Positions 25,934 to 36,071 of a DNA stretch of 64,000 nucleotides are shown in pieces. This DNA comes from Marinomonas profundimaris (lineage in GTDB: Bacteria > Pseudomonadota > Gammaproteobacteria > Pseudomonadales > Marinomonadaceae), in contig NZ_AYOZ01000061.1 in assembly GCF_000508165.1 (NCBI RefSeq), forward strand, positions 62,001-126,000, written 5' to 3'. The first letter of the stretch is position 1. Each line of letters starts with the position of its first letter. The notes beneath the pieces are model-generated. The model made no database searches. It had not been told where the DNA came from and saw only the letters and a program-made list of their open reading frames with translations. Both the position numbers and the translations under genes were made by a program.

Positions 25934-26776
25934 ATGACTTACTTTCTCAGCGACCTATCCATCTATCCAATAAAGTCCATTAAAGGCATTCCATTAAAGA
26001 GCAGCCAAGTTTCTGCAGAAGGTCTTTGGGGTGATAGGCGATACATGATCATCAAACCCAATGGCGAATTCATTACAGGTCGAGAATACCCCACGCTGAC
26101 ACTCATAAAATCAGAGTGGATTAAACGGGGAATATGGAAACTATCACACCCAAGCCACCCCAATTTTATAGAGATTAATTCCGACGATCTTTCAACTGAG
26201 CACCAAGATGTCTTGATTTGGGACGATACACTGCGCGCTCAGAAGGCCAAAGAAAACATCAATACGTGGTTTAGTGATGTACTGAATGAATCTGTCTGTC
26301 TTGTGCACTTTTCAGAACAATCGAAACGTTTTACAAGCCGTAGGCCAGAGTCACCTGTTGCCTTCGCAGACGGTTATCCATTTCTTTTGACCACACGCGC
26401 GTCATTGGAAGAGCTAAACACAACCTGCACACAGGCCATTGCCATGACACAATTTAGACCTAATCTCGTTATTCAAGGAAATAGTGCGTTTGAAGAAGAT
26501 TCATGGAAGCGCATTAGAATTGGTGACGTAGAATTTGAGAACGTGAAGCCTTGTATACGCTGTATTTTTACGACATTGGACCCCGAAACAGCGGAACGCC
26601 TCCCAAAAGGAGAGCCATTAAAAACACTTGGGAAGTTTCGTCTTCTGGATAACAAAGGCATTACCTTCGGTATCAATATGATTGCTCTTAATTCCGGAGA
26701 GATTCACGTTAATGACAAAGTAGAAGTGCTTGAGTACAAAACGCCAGAAACCTATACCGACAGACGAAAAAAATAA
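25934..26776 (+). CDS. MOSC domain protein (YcbX-like)
   Basis: 280 residues. N-terminal MOSC_N beta barrel (DLSIYPIKSIKGIPL, EGLWGDRRYMI) and a C-terminal MOSC domain with RFRPNLVIQG-type segment (here FRPNLVI), a KPCIRCIFTTLDP motif holding the Cys that should ligate the molybdenum cofactor, and a FGINMIALNSG end. Similar in layout to YcbX and mARC N-hydroxylated-compound reductases. YcbX also has a C-terminal 2Fe-2S ferredoxin domain, which is absent here. Single gene between two terminators. Confidence 0.85.
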   Translation: MTYFLSDLSIYPIKSIKGIPLKSSQVSAEGLWGDRRYMIIKPNGEFITGREYPTLTLIKSEWIKRGIWKLSHPSHPNFIEINSDDLSTEHQDVLIWDDTLRAQKAKENINTWFSDVLNESVCLVHFSEQSKRFTSRRPESPVAFADGYPFLLTTRASLEELNTTCTQAIAMTQFRPNLVIQGNSAFEEDSWKRIRIGDVEFENVKPCIRCIFTTLDPETAERLPKGEPLKTLGKFRLLDNKGITFGINMIALNSGEIHVNDKVEVLEYKTPETYTDRRKK

Positions 26777-26792
26777 GTGTCGGCACGTAACG

Positions 26793-26824
26793 AAAAAAGG
26801 AAGGCCAATTGGTCTTCCTTTTTT
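26793..26824. terminator. bidirectional terminator
   Basis: GGAAG...CTTCC hairpin (AATT centre) with A and T runs, between the convergent MOSC gene and ybiT. Confidence 0.85.
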
Positions 26825-26845
26825 AAGTCCAGAGAGTTCAGAGAA

Positions 26846-28432
26846 TTACGCTTCTTGCTTCGCCAAGTATTCGTCGTATGTACCGTGGAAATCAACAATT
26901 CCTTCACTGGTTACTTCAACAATACGAGTCGCAAGAGAAGAAACAAACTCACGGTCATGAGAAACGAAAATCAATGTACCTGGGTAGTTTTCTAGCGCCA
27001 AGTTCAAAGACTCAATCGATTCCATGTCCATATGGTTCGTTGGCTCATCCATTACCAAAACATTTGGCTTTTGAAGCATCAACTTACCAAACAGCATACG
27101 GCCTTGCTCACCACCAGACAGTACTTTAACGGATTTTTTGATGTCATTCTGAGAGAACAACAAACGACCTAATGTGCCACGAATAATTTGCTCATCGTCG
27201 CCCTCTTGACCCCATTGAGCCATCCATTCGATCAAATCAACGTCTTTCTCAAATTCATGATGATGATCTTGAGCATAGTAACCAATATTGGCATTTTCAG
27301 ACCACTTCACTTCACCCTTTGTCAGATCGGTATCACCAACCAAACACTTAAGCAGCGTTGTTTTACCAATACCGTTTGGACCGATGACCGCAATCCGCTC
27401 GCCAACTTCCACCATCATATTCAAACCACTGAACAATTGCTCATCATAAGACTTAGCAACATTTTCGATTTGAACCGCCATGCGGTGCAATTTTTTCTCT
27501 TGTTCAAAGCGAATAAATGGGTTTTGACGGCTAGAAGGCTTTACATCTTCAAGCTGAATTTTATCGATTTGCTTAGCGCGTGACGTTGCCTGTTTGGATT
27601 TAGACGCGTTCGCAGAAAATCGACTTACAAAGGATTTCAGTTCGTTAATTTGTGCTTTTTTCTTCGCATTATCTGACAATAAACGTTCGCGTGCTTGAGT
27701 TGCAGCGGTCATGTATTCGTCATAGTTACCGGAGAACAAGCGCAATTCACCGTAATCCAAATCGGCCATGTTTGTACAAACAGAGTTCAAGAAATGGCGG
27801 TCATGGGAAATAATGATCATGGTGCAGTTACGTTCAACTAACACACCTTCCAACCAGCGAATGGTATTGATGTCCAAGTTGTTGGTAGGCTCATCAAGAA
27901 GTAATATTTCTGGATCTGAAAACAACGCTTGTGCAAGCAACACTCGCAATTTCAAGCCAGGCGCAACTTCACTCATCAAGCCGTAATGTTGCTCTGTTGG
28001 AATACCAACGCCTAATAAAAGCTCACCGGCTCTTGCATCGGATGTGTAGCCATCCATTTCTGCAAATTCTGCTTCCAAATCACCAGCACGCAAGCCATCG
28101 GCTTCGGTCATTTCAGGGTTTGCGTAAATCGCATCTTTTTCAGCTTTGATTGCCCAAAGCTCAGTGTGACCCATGATAACGGCATCGATAACAGAGTATT
28201 CTTCGTATGCAAATTGGTCCTGCTTCAATTTACCAAGACGTTCATTTGGGTCTTTAGAAACGTTTCCTGAGCTCGGCTCTAGATCGCCACCCAAAATTTT
28301 CATAAAGGTCGACTTACCACACCCATTGGCGCCAATAAGACCGTAACGTTTCCCTTCTCCAAACTTAACAGAGACATTTTCAAAAAGAGGTTTTGCACCA
28401 AATTGCATGGTGATGTTAGCCGTCGTTAACAA
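26846..28432 (-). CDS. ybiT: ABC-F family ATPase YbiT
   Basis: 528 residues, two ABC domains without membrane segments. First domain: [13 protein letters not shown]alker [12 protein letters not shown]; linker region with [18 protein letters not shown]; second domain: [12 protein letters not shown] and [25 protein letters not shown]. High similarity in order to E. coli YbiT (530 residues), a ribosome-associated translation factor. The TTG at 28432 is chosen: it lines up with E. coli residue 1 and has GGAAG 6 bases upstream. The open frame extends 66 bases further without a ribosome binding site. Confidence 0.94.
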   Translation of the reverse strand: MLTTANITMQFGAKPLFENVSVKFGEGKRYGLIGANGCGKSTFMKILGGDLEPSSGNVSKDPNERLGKLKQDQFAYEEYSVIDAVIMGHTELWAIKAEKDAIYANPEMTEADGLRAGDLEAEFAEMDGYTSDARAGELLLGVGIPTEQHYGLMSEVAPGLKLRVLLAQALFSDPEILLLDEPTNNLDINTIRWLEGVLVERNCTMIIISHDRHFLNSVCTNMADLDYGELRLFSGNYDEYMTAATQARERLLSDNAKKKAQINELKSFVSRFSANASKSKQATSRAKQIDKIQLEDVKPSSRQNPFIRFEQEKKLHRMAVQIENVAKSYDEQLFSGLNMMVEVGERIAVIGPNGIGKTTLLKCLVGDTDLTKGEVKWSENANIGYYAQDHHHEFEKDVDLIEWMAQWGQEGDDEQIIRGTLGRLLFSQNDIKKSVKVLSGGEQGRMLFGKLMLQKPNVLVMDEPTNHMDMESIESLNLALENYPGTLIFVSHDREFVSSLATRIVEVTSEGIVDFHGTYDEYLAKQEA

Positions 28433-28737
28433 AGTATTCTTCCGTATATCATGAGGTAAATTATGAGGCTTATATATTTGAAAAAATAATAAAAGCAACG
28501 TTGATGTGGCGCATTATCGCACAGATTGCTTCTACTCTTTAAGCGAGAAAGCACTTATTACACAAAAAAATCGTGAACTTACTGTTACACAGCGATGTAA
28601 AAGTGTTACTAGACAATACAAAACAACGCTATCACTCTGTTTAAAATACGCCTAAAACTTATAGAGTTAGCTACACCATTTAGAAATACGTTTTATAGCC
28701 GATGACATGAAAGGAGTTCATAGCGGCGGAGGTTAAA
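28433..28737. other. 305-base divergent intergenic region
   Basis: Between divergent ybiT and the cNMP-fold gene. AT-rich with no gene. It contains the direct repeats ACTGTTAC (28581-28588) and AGTGTTAC (28602-28609), 21 bases apart, two helical turns. This spacing is like an OmpR-family operator, but the match is weak. No terminator or riboswitch is recognised. Confidence 0.4.
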
Positions 28738-29232
28738 ATGAAAACAGTTTTGTCACAACAAACACAATACGACATATCACCATCACATTTAAAACAAGGC
28801 TCCATTTTTGGCGCCCTATCCGATTCGGCCATTTATTTTTTATTGGAAAGCGGTGTATTACATGAAGCGAAAAAAGGCGATGAAGTTTTTGCCTATGGCA
28901 GTAAAGGGGGAAGTTTTTATGCGGTATTACACGGCAACCTAGACTTTTACAAACACCATGACGAGAAAATAACGCGCACTCGTACGATTCAGTTTGGTGA
29001 AGCCATTGGCTTTGTTTCCATGATTGCGTTACATGAACGCGTTGGTAGCCTATACGCTTTGGAAGAGTGCTTGTTACTTGAAATATCCAGCCTATTGTTC
29101 AGTGACCTGCACGATCAATATGCTTTTGACTTTGGTATTTTACTGATGAATTTATCAAGAGACATGGCGAGAACCATTAGAGTATTAAGCGATGACTTAG
29201 TTGACAACGATCAACTACTGAAAGAAGAGTGA
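28738..29232 (+). CDS. cyclic-nucleotide-binding-fold protein without DNA-binding domain
   Basis: 164 residues with a single cNMP-binding beta barrel: GDEVFAYGSKGGSFYAVLHGNLDFY, then FGEAIGFVSMIALHERVGSLYAL where the phosphate-binding cassette should be (Glu and Arg are present, the usual RTA is altered to RVG). There is no helix-turn-helix, so it is not a CRP-type regulator; a stand-alone sensor or a protein-interaction partner is more likely. Strong GGAGG ribosome binding site. Whether it binds cAMP is open. Confidence 0.78.
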   Translation: MKTVLSQQTQYDISPSHLKQGSIFGALSDSAIYFLLESGVLHEAKKGDEVFAYGSKGGSFYAVLHGNLDFYKHHDEKITRTRTIQFGEAIGFVSMIALHERVGSLYALEECLLLEISSLLFSDLHDQYAFDFGILLMNLSRDMARTIRVLSDDLVDNDQLLKEE

Positions 29233-29265
29233 GAGCTGGCACAAGGCGTACCAGCTAAAGCGACA

Positions 29266-29619
29266 TTATTTCAATGCAGCAACAACGGAAATTTCGACTA
29301 ACAGTTCCGCCCTTGCCATTCTCGCTTCAACACAAGCGCGAGCAGGAGCGCAACCTTCAGGAATCCAAGCATCCCAGACGGCATTCATTGCAGCAAAATC
29401 TTTCATGTCACGAACGTAGATAGTAGCAGAAAGAATATTCGCCTTATCCGAGGACGCTTGCTCCAGTAAAACTTCAACTTTATCGAGCATTGTTTGAGTT
29501 TGTTCAGTTATGCCTGCATTTGCATCTGCGCCAACTTGGCCACAAAGATAAATCGTTTCGTTGTGTTTAACGATTCGACTCATACGCTGACCTACTTCCA
29601 TGCGTTCAATGGTAGCCAT
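29266..29619 (-). CDS. RidA family protein (YjgF/YER057c)
   Basis: 117 residues with the family end motif [20 protein letters not shown], where the Arg that binds the enamine/imine carboxylate is present, and the strand-helix [19 protein letters not shown]. RidA proteins hydrolyse reactive 2-aminoacrylate released by PLP enzymes. Its N-terminus ([12 protein letters not shown]) and short form resemble the YjgH/RutC-like branch more than E. coli RidA. Convergent with the cNMP gene. A 22-bp perfect palindrome lies 70-90 bases upstream. Confidence 0.85.
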   Translation of the reverse strand: MATIERMEVGQRMSRIVKHNETIYLCGQVGADANAGITEQTQTMLDKVEVLLEQASSDKANILSATIYVRDMKDFAAMNAVWDAWIPEGCAPARACVEARMARAELLVEISVVAALK

Positions 29620-29688
29620 TAAAACCTCTATTATATTTAAAATATGGACACAGTTTTATATCTTATATTCCTATAAAAACCAACCAGA

Positions 29689-29710
29689 TAAACGATATTA
29701 ATATCGTTTA
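29689..29710. promoter_or_regulatory. perfect 22-bp palindrome between cobO and the RidA gene
   Basis: TAAACGATATTAATATCGTTTA reads the same on both strands. It includes the cobO stop codon and lies 70-91 bases upstream of the RidA gene start. It lacks a T run, so it is not a typical terminator; an operator for the RidA gene is possible. Confidence 0.4.
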
Positions 29711-30316
29711 GAACTCTAACCCTTTTTGCGCCTTAATGCCTCTTTTAAACGCATGCTTGATCTCTTTGATTTCGCTGACCGTATCAGCCAGTTCAATGAA
29801 AGCATCTGAAGCCCCTCGACCGGTTACGACAAGGTGTTGATTGTCAGGTCGGTTCATGATGGCATTGAGAACATCACCTTCATTCAAATACTCATAGTGC
29901 AGTAAGTAGGTTAATTCATCCAGAACGACAAGATCCATGCCTGAATTAGACAGCATCGCCTTTGCTTTTTCCCAGGCTTGTTGTGAGGACGCGATATCAG
30001 ACTCACGATTTTGTGTTTCCCACGTAAATCCAGCGGGCATAATTTCCCATTGCACGCCATCTTGCTTTTTAAAGAAATCAATCTCGCCGGTGTTCCATTC
30101 GCCTTTTAAGAACTGAACAACCCCCACTTTCATGTTATGGCCTAAAGCGCGAGCGACCATACCAAGTGCTGAGCTAGATTTGCCTTTGCCATTACCCGTC
30201 AGTAAAACAAAAGTACCTTTGTCTTCTTGTGCGTTGGCAATACGCTTATCAACATGTGCCTTAATTGCCTGCATGCGCTTTGCATGCAGGACTGGATCGG
30301 TAATGGTTTTTGACAT
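29708..30316 (-). CDS. cobO: cob(I)yrinic acid a,c-diamide adenosyltransferase (CobO/BtuR)
   Basis: 202 residues. P-loop GNGKGKSSSALGMVARALGH (about 42-61), VQFLKGEW, LDELTYLL, and the C-terminal TDP-like KRGIKAQKGLEF ending of the CobA family. It adds 5'-deoxyadenosine to corrinoids. 40 bases downstream of metH, so in one transcript with the cobalamin-dependent methionine synthase. A perfect 9-bp inverted repeat (30268-30290) lies early in the coding sequence. Confidence 0.94.
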   Translation of the reverse strand: MSKTITDPVLHAKRMQAIKAHVDKRIANAQEDKGTFVLLTGNGKGKSSSALGMVARALGHNMKVGVVQFLKGEWNTGEIDFFKKQDGVQWEIMPAGFTWETQNRESDIASSQQAWEKAKAMLSNSGMDLVVLDELTYLLHYEYLNEGDVLNAIMNRPDNQHLVVTGRGASDAFIELADTVSEIKEIKHAFKRGIKAQKGLEF

Positions 30317-30356
30317 GCTTTTAGCCTACCTTTTTCATAAACAACACGATGCTAAC

Positions 30357-33300
30357 TTAAATGCGATCGTCTTCAGGGTCGTAACCAAGGTTTGGTGCTA
30401 ACCAACGCTCAGCGTCGTCTTTACTCATACCTTTTCTTTCTGCATAGCTATCAATCTGATCAGGGCCTATTTTGCCAACGCCAAAATAAGTGGCGTCTGG
30501 GTGAGCAAAATACCAGCCACTCACCGCGGCCGTAGGCAGCATGGCAAAACTTTCAGTAATGTCCATATCGGTGTTATTTTTAACGTCTAAAAGTGTCCAA
30601 ATTTTTGCTTTTTCAGTATGGTCTGGACACGCAGGATACCCAGGAGCAGGACGAATACCTTGATATTTTTCTTTGATGAGTTGTTCGCAGCTTAATTCTT
30701 CTGATGGCGCATAGCCCCAGAATTCTTTACGAACTCTTTCATGGAGATATTCGGCGGTAGCTTCCGCCAAACGATCTGCAACGGCTTTGATCATGATGGA
30801 ATTATAGTCATCATGATCCGCTTCGTATTTCGCAACAATTGGGTCGATACCAAACCCTGCTGCACACGCAAATGCACCAATGTAATCTGGAATGGCACTG
30901 TCCTTCGGCGCAACGAAGTCGGCTAAACTGTGGTTGTATTTACCCGGCGCCGTGAGTTCATTCTGAATACGGAGAAAGGATAAGCGCTTAATTACTTCGG
31001 TTCGACTTTCATCTGAATAAATTTCAATGTCGTCATGATTCACTTGATTGGCAGGAAACAACCCAACCACAGCGCGAGCTTGCAGCTCACTGGTGGCAAT
31101 CACTTCGTCCAGCATCATAAGCGCATCATGATAAACACGTGTTGCTTCTTCACCAACCACTTCATCTGTTAAAATTCGTGGGTACGCACCAGCGAGTTCC
31201 CAAGTTTGAAAAAATGGCGTCCAATCAATGTATTTTTTTACAATGGAAAAATCGATGTCTTTTTCAGTGAGCACAGTCACACCCAATTGTTTTGGGGTAA
31301 CAATGTTCTGTGTAAAATCGATTGGCGCTTTATTAAGTTGCGCTTTTGCCAACGAAACACGGCGCCCCGCTTTTACACGATCTTTATAACGAATACGTGT
31401 TTTTTCATAATCTATTTGAATGTCGTCAACAAATTTCTGGCGACGTTCTTTGTCTTTGCTCAGCAATGCACTCGCCACACCAACGCTGCGAGAAGCATTT
31501 GTCACATGAACGACTTGATTGCGTTTGTAATTTTGCTCAATTTTAACCGCTGTGTGCGCTTTCGATGTCGTCGCACCACCGATCATTACAGGTAAGTCAA
31601 ACCCTTGTCGCTCCATTTCTTTGGCAACATGCACCATCTCATCTAACGATGGTGTGATTAATCCTGACAGGCCGATCATGTCTGCCCCAACTTCTTTTGC
31701 CGTACGCAGAATTTTTTCTGACGACACCATAACGCCCAGATCGACTACTTCGAAGTTGTTGCATTGCAACACGACGCCGACAATATTCTTACCAATGTCA
31801 TGCACATCACCTTTTACAGTGGCCATAACAATTTTGCCATTACTAGAAGACGCCGTGTCCATGTTGCGGGCTTTTTCTTCTTCGATATAAGGCATTAAAT
31901 AGGCAACGGCTTTTTTCATCACTCGTGCTGACTTTACCACTTGCGGTAGGAACATCTTACCGGAACCAAATAAATCACCAACGATGCTCATGCCATCCAT
32001 TAAAGGCCCCTCAATGACTTCCAATGGTCGTGCAAACGCCAGTCGAGCTTCTTCTGTATCTTCATCAATAAACTCTGTAATGCCTTTAACCAGCGCATGA
32101 CTAAGGCGATCTGAGACCGACAGACCACGCCATTCTTGCGTTTCCTTCTCCGCCACTTCACCCGTACCGGCAAATTCACCCGCCATGGCCAATAAATTAT
32201 CGGTCGCGTCTGGCGTACGATTAAGTACGGCGTCCTCTACGGCATCGCGAAGTTTTTTGGGAATGTCTTCATACAAGGCCAACTGCCCTGCGTTCACAAT
32301 CCCCATCGTCATGCCTTGCTTGATGGCGTGATACAGAAATACGGCATGAATGGCTTCACGAACAGGATTGTTACCACGGAATGAAAACGATACGTTTGAC
32401 ACACCACCGGAAATTTTGGCGTATGGCAGCTCACGAGTAATGTCACCCACGGCTTCAATAAAATCCAATGCATAACGGTTGTGTTCTTCGATGCCTGTCG
32501 CGATAGCAAAAATATTAGGGTCAAAAATAATATCTTCCGCAGGAAAACCCACCTCATCAACAAGGATGTGATAAGAGCGACGGCAGATTTCGATTTTACG
32601 TGCGCGCGTATCCGCTTGCCCGTCTTCGTCGAAGGCCATAACAATGACCGCCGCGCCGTACTTCATCAGTTTGCGGGCTTGTTCTTTGAACTTTTCTTCG
32701 CCCTCTTTCATGCTTATGGAGTTCACAACCCCCTTACCTTGAACCCACTTCAAACCGGCTTCTAAGATTTCCCACTTAGAAGAGTCCAACATAATTGGCA
32801 CGCGTGAAATATCAGGTTCTGATGCGATCAGCTTAAGAAAACGTTCCATAGCGGCTTGTGAGTCCAACATGCCTTCGTCCATGTTGATATCGATAATTTG
32901 CGCACCGTTTTCAACTTGTTGACGAGCAACATCCAGCGCGGTATCAAAATCGCCTTCTTTAATAAGGCGCTTAAACATGGCCGAACCCGTTACATTAGTT
33001 CGTTCACCAACGTTAACAAACAAGCTGTTGCCATCAATATTAAAAGGTTCAAGACCAGACAAACGACAGGCTTTTTCTATTTCTGGAATAACACGAGGTG
33101 TTGCATCGAAAAACGCCTTCGCAAAGGTTTCTATGTGTTCTGGTGACGTGCCACAACAACCACCAATAATGTTAAGAAAGCCAGAATCCACCCAGCCTTG
33201 AATTTCTTCCAACATTTCTTCTGGTGTTTCGTCGTATTCGCCAAAGGCGTTTGGCAATCCGGCATTGGGGTGAGCAGAAACATGTGTGTCGGCAATACGA

Positions 33301-34091
33301 GATAATTCTTCAACATATTGACGCAGCTCTTTTGGCCCAAGCGCACAGTTTAAACCGACAGAAATTGGCTTGGCGTGTGAAATTGAATTCCAAAAGGCTT
33401 CCGTGGTTTGGCCAGATAAAGTACGACCTGATGCATCGGTAATGGTGCCAGAAATCATGATGGGATAACGAACACCCGCTTTCTCAAAATAATCCAATAC
33501 CGCATAAATAGCCGCTTTTGCATTCAAGGTATCAAAAATGGTTTCAATCAAAATGAGATCAACACCACCTTTAATCAAGCCGTCAACCGCGGTTGTATAA
33601 GCTTCAACGAGTTCATCAAAATGCACATTACGAAAACCAGGATCATTGACGTCTGGCGAAATAGTACAGGTGCGGCTGGTTGGCCCAACGGCACCGGCGA
33701 CAAAGCGCGGCTTGCTTGGGTTTTGTCGAGTGAATTCATCGGCCGCTTCGCGCGCCAAACGTGCAGATTCAAAATTCAGTTCGTAACTGAGGTCTTCCAT
33801 GTGGTAATCCAGCATGGAAATGTAATTGGCATTAAAAGTATTGGTTTCGATGATGTCTGCGCCAGCCGCGAGATAGCTTGAATAAATCGCTTTAATGATC
33901 TTCGGCTGAGTCAAAGAAAGAAGGTCGTTGTTGCCTTTTACGTCGCTGTGCCAGTCCGCAAAACGCTCGCCTCGATAATCCTCTTCCTCCAACTTATACG
34001 CTTGGATCATGGTGCCCATAGCGCCATCAAGGATTAATACATTATCAGCTAGTCGCTTCTCAATAATAGAATACGAATCGGACTTTACCAC
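30357..34091 (-). CDS. metH: cobalamin-dependent methionine synthase MetH
   Basis: About 1244 residues, usual full length with all four modules. Homocysteine domain with zinc Cys in [10 protein letters not shown] and [11 protein letters not shown]; folate domain ([13 protein letters not shown]); cobalamin domain with [15 protein letters not shown] (the D-x-H-x-x-G ligand) and [13 protein letters not shown]-terminal reactivation domain with [12 protein letters not shown]. Transfers a methyl group from methyltetrahydrofolate to homocysteine. I choose the third of three closely spaced GTG codons (34091) for its distance to the GAGG ribosome binding site; 34100 is the alternative. No cobalamin or SAM riboswitch is visible upstream. 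Confidence 0.97.
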   Translation of the reverse strand: MVKSDSYSIIEKRLADNVLILDGAMGTMIQAYKLEEEDYRGERFADWHSDVKGNNDLLSLTQPKIIKAIYSSYLAAGADIIETNTFNANYISMLDYHMEDLSYELNFESARLAREAADEFTRQNPSKPRFVAGAVGPTSRTCTISPDVNDPGFRNVHFDELVEAYTTAVDGLIKGGVDLILIETIFDTLNAKAAIYAVLDYFEKAGVRYPIMISGTITDASGRTLSGQTTEAFWNSISHAKPISVGLNCALGPKELRQYVEELSRIADTHVSAHPNAGLPNAFGEYDETPEEMLEEIQGWVDSGFLNIIGGCCGTSPEHIETFAKAFFDATPRVIPEIEKACRLSGLEPFNIDGNSLFVNVGERTNVTGSAMFKRLIKEGDFDTALDVARQQVENGAQIIDINMDEGMLDSQAAMERFLKLIASEPDISRVPIMLDSSKWEILEAGLKWVQGKGVVNSISMKEGEEKFKEQARKLMKYGAAVIVMAFDEDGQADTRARKIEICRRSYHILVDEVGFPAEDIIFDPNIFAIATGIEEHNRYALDFIEAVGDITRELPYAKISGGVSNVSFSFRGNNPVREAIHAVFLYHAIKQGMTMGIVNAGQLALYEDIPKKLRDAVEDAVLNRTPDATDNLLAMAGEFAGTGEVAEKETQEWRGLSVSDRLSHALVKGITEFIDEDTEEARLAFARPLEVIEGPLMDGMSIVGDLFGSGKMFLPQVVKSARVMKKAVAYLMPYIEEEKARNMDTASSSNGKIVMATVKGDVHDIGKNIVGVVLQCNNFEVVDLGVMVSSEKILRTAKEVGADMIGLSGLITPSLDEMVHVAKEMERQGFDLPVMIGGATTSKAHTAVKIEQNYKRNQVVHVTNASRSVGVASALLSKDKERRQKFVDDIQIDYEKTRIRYKDRVKAGRRVSLAKAQLNKAPIDFTQNIVTPKQLGVTVLTEKDIDFSIVKKYIDWTPFFQTWELAGAYPRILTDEVVGEEATRVYHDALMMLDEVIATSELQARAVVGLFPANQVNHDDIEIYSDESRTEVIKRLSFLRIQNELTAPGKYNHSLADFVAPKDSAIPDYIGAFACAAGFGIDPIVAKYEADHDDYNSIMIKAVADRLAEATAEYLHERVRKEFWGYAPSEELSCEQLIKEKYQGIRPAPGYPACPDHTEKAKIWTLLDVKNNTDMDITESFAMLPTAAVSGWYFAHPDATYFGVGKIGPDQIDSYAERKGMSKDDAERWLAPNLGYDPEDDRI

Positions 34092-34196
34092 GCTCACCAC
34101 CTCAAAAAAGAATATGCAAACGTACTATACCGAAAAGCGATTGTTTTGACGTTGAAAAATAGTAATGAAGAGTTGAATGATTCGAGGGAGAAGACA

Positions 34197-34226
34197 GTGC
34201 AGATCTAACGAATGCCAGATCCACAC
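34197..34226. other. stem-loop between the lipoprotein gene and metH
   Basis: GTGCAGATCT, ten bases, AGATCCACAC: ten pairs including two wobble pairs. No T run on either side. It lies downstream of the lipoprotein stop and upstream of the likely metH promoter, so it may protect the 3' end of the lipoprotein mRNA. Confidence 0.4.
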
Positions 34227-34256
34227 TTGTGATGTATTGTTCGTTTTTATTCGATA

Positions 34257-35894
34257 TTACAGCGTATTTTTCTGTTTGTTGATTCGACCAATCAGAAATC
34301 CGCCCAGTAAACCGAACAAAATAGCGATGGCCCAATAACCGTATTTTTCAAATAAATTGTTGTTGATAAGAGACAGGGTTTCATTGCCGCGATATATTTG
34401 TCGTTCCAACGTTTGACCTTCAAAGCTAATCTGTTGGTTAACAAATAGATTGAGTTGTGCTTTTGGCTTCTCATTCAAACCGGATACACGCCAGCGCCAT
34501 TGCAATCGTCCGTTTTGCACAACCGCCGTTGCAACTGGGTCACTGATCATCCTGATGTCGCTGTCGGTTACCAACTCGGCTAAATACATTTGACCAGCGA
34601 GCGATGGCTGAATATTAGCGGACACTAGAATCTCAAAGGTATTATGCAACGCAATTTCATTTGGCACTTGCCACTGTACGTTTCGAAGTGTTGTGGTCAA
34701 TTGTGATGTTAACGAATCAATGGCCGCGGCGGTTGTAATGTTACTGTTTTCATTTGATTCCAATGCTTGTTGCGTGCTATTGAGGCGCAAAGATAACGCG
34801 CTCATCTCTGCTTGACTGTTTGCTAGTCTTTCTTGTGCATCATTCAATTGCTTGTTAAGAAGTGCATTGTTCTCGATTGCCAATGCGAGCTTGTCATCCA
34901 GTGATTTCCAACGAGCTTCGTAATCAGCGGATTCATCTAGCGCAGATTCTAAAGCCAAAACATCATTCTGGTACTCTTCAATAATCAATTTTTGATCTTC
35001 GACCTGCGCTTCAAGGTTGATCAAGTCGATGCGTAATAGTGAGTCATCCGTGTTGTTACCGTTATCAGTAAGATAAATTGGGGCCGGTATGGATTCGAAC
35101 TCAGGTGATAGTTCTTCGGATTCAATTTGGCGGTTAGCCAAGTCAGTTTGGTCTAGATCTGACTCATCAGAAACTCCTGAGGCATTGCGTAACGCATGAA
35201 CTTTGTCCCAAAGGATTTGATGCTGTGCTCTTGCATCTGACAATGCGCCACCCAAAATCAAATTTTCTTTTTTTAATGCAGAAAGCTGCTTCTGGCTAGA
35301 CTGGTTATCGGCCTCCAGATTTGCGTATTTATTGTGTAAATCGGTGTTTTCGCTCAATAAAGTAAGATAACTCTGTTTGAAGGCATCTTGTGACGTTGGC
35401 ATGGATTCTAAGCTAGAAACCTGCTGTTTCAATGATGTGTTTTCATTTTCCAATTGATTAATTCGACGAGTCAATAAGTCATTGTCCAGCTTTAAGGCGG
35501 CGTAACGCGATTCCAAAGCTTCTCGTGATTTCTTTTGTTTTTCTAAATCCGCAAGGTTATCGGCATTCGATAACGCGTTTTGTAGGGAAGCGATATTTTT
35601 ATCTTTTTCGTCCAACGACCTATCTAATGCTGAAAGCTGCTTATCATTGTTGATGAGCCGCTGCTGAAGAGAATCGATAAGCGTTTCTTTTGATGCGATT
35701 TCTTTTTCTAACGCATCGCTGTTGGTATCTTCAGTCGAAATATTAGCAGCAAGAGCTGGAATGCTGGCAGAGACGTCTACATTACTGGCTTCAGATTCCG
35801 CAACAGACTCTGTCTGCTGGCGAGTAGTGGTACTACAAGCTGACATCATCAAGCCTAAGGTGATTGGAATCAAAATCGTCGTACGTACTTTCAT
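34257..35894 (-). CDS. large coiled-coil lipoprotein with C-terminal membrane helix, unknown function
   Basis: 545 residues, not recognised. Lipobox MSAC with modified Cys at residue 20 and Ser at +2, which favours outer-membrane sorting. Residues about 55-225 and 275-400 are coiled coil rich in Leu, Asp, Gln and Ser. Residues about 420-510 look like a beta-sandwich (WQVPNEIAL, GRLQWRWRVSGL). A single membrane helix lies at about 518-538, followed by GRINKQK, a cytoplasmic positive tail. If both anchors are used, the chain spans the periplasm. Single gene, no operon partner; terminator not obvious. Confidence 0.75.
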   Translation of the reverse strand: MKVRTTILIPITLGLMMSACSTTTRQQTESVAESEASNVDVSASIPALAANISTEDTNSDALEKEIASKETLIDSLQQRLINNDKQLSALDRSLDEKDKNIASLQNALSNADNLADLEKQKKSREALESRYAALKLDNDLLTRRINQLENENTSLKQQVSSLESMPTSQDAFKQSYLTLLSENTDLHNKYANLEADNQSSQKQLSALKKENLILGGALSDARAQHQILWDKVHALRNASGVSDESDLDQTDLANRQIESEELSPEFESIPAPIYLTDNGNNTDDSLLRIDLINLEAQVEDQKLIIEEYQNDVLALESALDESADYEARWKSLDDKLALAIENNALLNKQLNDAQERLANSQAEMSALSLRLNSTQQALESNENSNITTAAAIDSLTSQLTTTLRNVQWQVPNEIALHNTFEILVSANIQPSLAGQMYLAELVTDSDIRMISDPVATAVVQNGRLQWRWRVSGLNEKPKAQLNLFVNQQISFEGQTLERQIYRGNETLSLINNNLFEKYGYWAIAILFGLLGGFLIGRINKQKNTL

Positions 35895-36011
35895 TTTTCG
35901 CTCCTTAATAAACTCAAGGTCGACAATAGGTTACCACTCTTATGCCAGATTTAAGTTTAGAATGCAAAGAACCCGTAAAGAACCCCCTTTAGGAAGCTTA
36001 TCCGACGCCAT

Positions 36012-36048
36012 AAAAAAAGCCTCTAAGGCGATCTCCTTAAAGGCTTTT
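36012..36048 (-). terminator. intrinsic terminator of pepN
   Basis: AAAGCCTTTAAGG...CCTTAGAGGC hairpin (one mismatch) followed by a T run on the minus strand, 24 bases after the pepN stop. Confidence 0.82.
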
Positions 36049-36071
36049 ACTTGGATTAATGCCGGCTTGTG

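Noticed and set aside
30357..34091. Many medium-length frames opposite metH
   Set aside because: All lie within the metH coding region on the other strand and have no start signals or known domains.
34101..34256. Cobalamin or SAM riboswitch before metH
   Set aside because: No B12-box (GCCACTG-type) or SAM-type core is present; the region is only about 160 bases and holds one plain stem-loop.
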